A stretch of DNA of 15,148 bases from Thermoproteota archaeon (GTDB taxonomy: Archaea; Thermoproteota; Thermoprotei; Thermoproteales; Thermocladiaceae): contig JAADDN010000163.1 of assembly GCA_013153895.1 (NCBI GenBank), positions 1 through 15,148 of the forward strand, in the 5' to 3' direction. The notes under the pieces were generated by a model that worked only from the letters and a program-made list of their open reading frames with translations, searched no databases and was not told where the DNA came from. Below are positions 14,235 through 15,148 of this stretch, one piece after another; position 1 is the first letter of the stretch; every line of letters begins with the position of its first letter. The translations under genes were made by a program, and so were the position numbers.

Positions 14235-15148
14235 CTTATGGTCTTCAAGTAGTCTAGTACCCTATCAATATGTTTTCTACCTGATCTTCTAGTTGAAGAA
14301 CCTGAAAAAACTATGAGCTCAGCTACGGTGAACATGTCCATGGGAGCCTTAGTTAGAAACTCAGGACCATGCTCTCTAACTAGATCCAGGAAGCTTGGTG
14401 CAAACTCCTCTGTAACTATCTTCCTCAGATTTTCATACTTTCCCTCATACTTGTTAAATATTAAACATACTTGACCGGTAAATCTTATACAGTCATTACA
14501 GGCAGCAATACTGACATACACATCATCTCTAGGAGGAGGAACTAGACAGGAACCTATTGCTGAAGCTATGTTAGATAGATCCTCAAACTCGAGCATCCTC
14601 ATTAGAGCTACCTCAATTACTCTAGAACATATCTGTACTGCTCCAGCTAACGATAATGCAGATGTAGCTAACACGTAGACTCTATTATCAGGAACAGCAT
14701 TAGCTATCTTATCAATAACATCTTGAGGAGGCATAGACACAGGAAGACACTCTACAATAAATATAGGCTCCTTATCAACAACATCAACAAAATCACGTAA
14801 CTTATCTAGAAACGATCTAGGTTTATTAGCTAGAACTCTACCAGGACCAGACACATAACATACATAATCACCACTTCGAATAACCCAGGTAGCTGCCTGA
14901 GAACAAAGACATGCAGACACAGGATTATCAGTTAAAACTCTCACAGAAGGAAATGGAAGAGACTGCTCATATGGCGCATGAATCTCAACCTCTGCTAAAC
15001 CAGCCATCGATAAAGTAGAGATCATCTTACCAACAAGAAGACCAGGCCTCGTATTTACACCACAATCAAGAACGTATACCCTATCCCTCTTCTCAACATT
15101 TATCCTCAACCTAGAACTCTCAGCAATAAGCTTCTCAACAAGATCTCT
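14231..15148 (-). CDS. mch: Methenyltetrahydromethanopterin cyclohydrolase (Mch), 5' end outside window
   Basis: Mch interconverts N5-formyl- and N5,N10-methenyl-H4MPT, the step next to Ftr. Family motifs are YVLDCGVNTRPG, LVGKMISTLSMAGLAEVEI, TDNPVSACLCSQAATW, YVSGPGRVLANKP and SLAGAVQICSRVIE. The last keeps the Arg-x-x-Glu pair that corresponds, by my recollection, to catalytic residues of the Archaeoglobus enzyme. The frame is open to the window edge (RDLVEKLIAESSR before the TTG at 15109), and this matches the usual Mch N-terminal helix, so the TTG is not the start and only about 7-10 residues are missing. The C-terminal third is divergent (EFLTKAPMDMFTVAELIV), and about ten cysteines are present. 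It is the first visible gene of the minus-strand operon mch-DHPS-like-cobY-like. Confidence 0.9.
   Translation of the reverse strand, partial: RDLVEKLIAESSRLRINVEKRDRVYVLDCGVNTRPGLLVGKMISTLSMAGLAEVEIHAPYEQSLPFPSVRVLTDNPVSACLCSQAATWVIRSGDYVCYVSGPGRVLANKPRSFLDKLRDFVDVVDKEPIFIVECLPVSMPPQDVIDKIANAVPDNRVYVLATSALSLAGAVQICSRVIEVALMRMLEFEDLSNIASAIGSCLVPPPRDDVYVSIAACNDCIRFTGQVCLIFNKYEGKYENLRKIVTEEFAPSFLDLVREHGPEFLTKAPMDMFTVAELIVFSGSSTRRSGRKHIDRVLDYLKTIR

Noticed and set aside
15107..15109. TTG as the start of mch
   Set aside because: The frame stays open upstream to the window edge, and the added residues fit the N-terminal helix of the family; the true start lies outside.

Overview
The window is an A+T-rich archaeal chromosome segment. 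It is gene-dense, with arginine encoded mostly by AGA/AGG. Genes for TFB, Gar1, ribosomal protein S8e, SRP19, an XPD-type helicase and a split transketolase point to Archaea. The gene set and the Gar1-TFB / S8e-SRP19 block suggest a thermophilic Thermoproteota (crenarchaeal-type) lineage; I cannot name the genus. Several genes have a TATA-like box about 26 bases before the start codon, so short-leader or leaderless transcripts are likely. No rRNA, tRNA, CRISPR array or insertion sequence is visible, and no gap between genes exceeds 300 bases.

Layout. 1-366 is the 3' end of an unrecognised gene. 437-1764 (minus) is a gar1-tfb operon with an unusual TFB. A divergent promoter region separates it from rps8e, srp19 and the N-terminal half of transketolase (1897-3527, plus). 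A SatP-type acetate/succinate transporter (3522-4073, minus) sits between the two transketolase halves. The C-terminal half has its own promoter and is followed by an XPD-family helicase (4212-7104, plus). Next, on the minus strand, are a two-helix membrane protein with a long proline/glutamine-rich tail (7105-7749) and a cysteine-rich DUF917 protein (7818-8885).

The right half holds a tetrahydromethanopterin (H4MPT) one-carbon module. A plus-strand operon (9018-12526) encodes a CBS-domain protein with a degenerate DUF294 nucleotidyltransferase region, a RimK/MptN-like ATP-grasp ligase and Ftr (formylmethanofuran:H4MPT formyltransferase). A minus-strand operon (12490-15148, cut by the window edge) encodes Mch (methenyl-H4MPT cyclohydrolase), a dihydropteroate-synthase-like protein and a CobY/MobA-like nucleotidyltransferase. 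The two operons converge and overlap at their 3' ends.

Taken together, Ftr and Mch catalyse consecutive C1 steps. The ligase and DHPS-like protein plausibly make or modify the pterin cofactor, and the CobY-like enzyme may serve corrinoid synthesis. The CBS/DUF294 protein at the head of one operon, and the DUF917 gene divergent from it across a perfect 14-bp palindrome, are the least explained parts. No methyl-CoM reductase gene is in the window, so whether this C1 route serves methanogenesis, a Wood-Ljungdahl route or formaldehyde/formate metabolism cannot be decided here.
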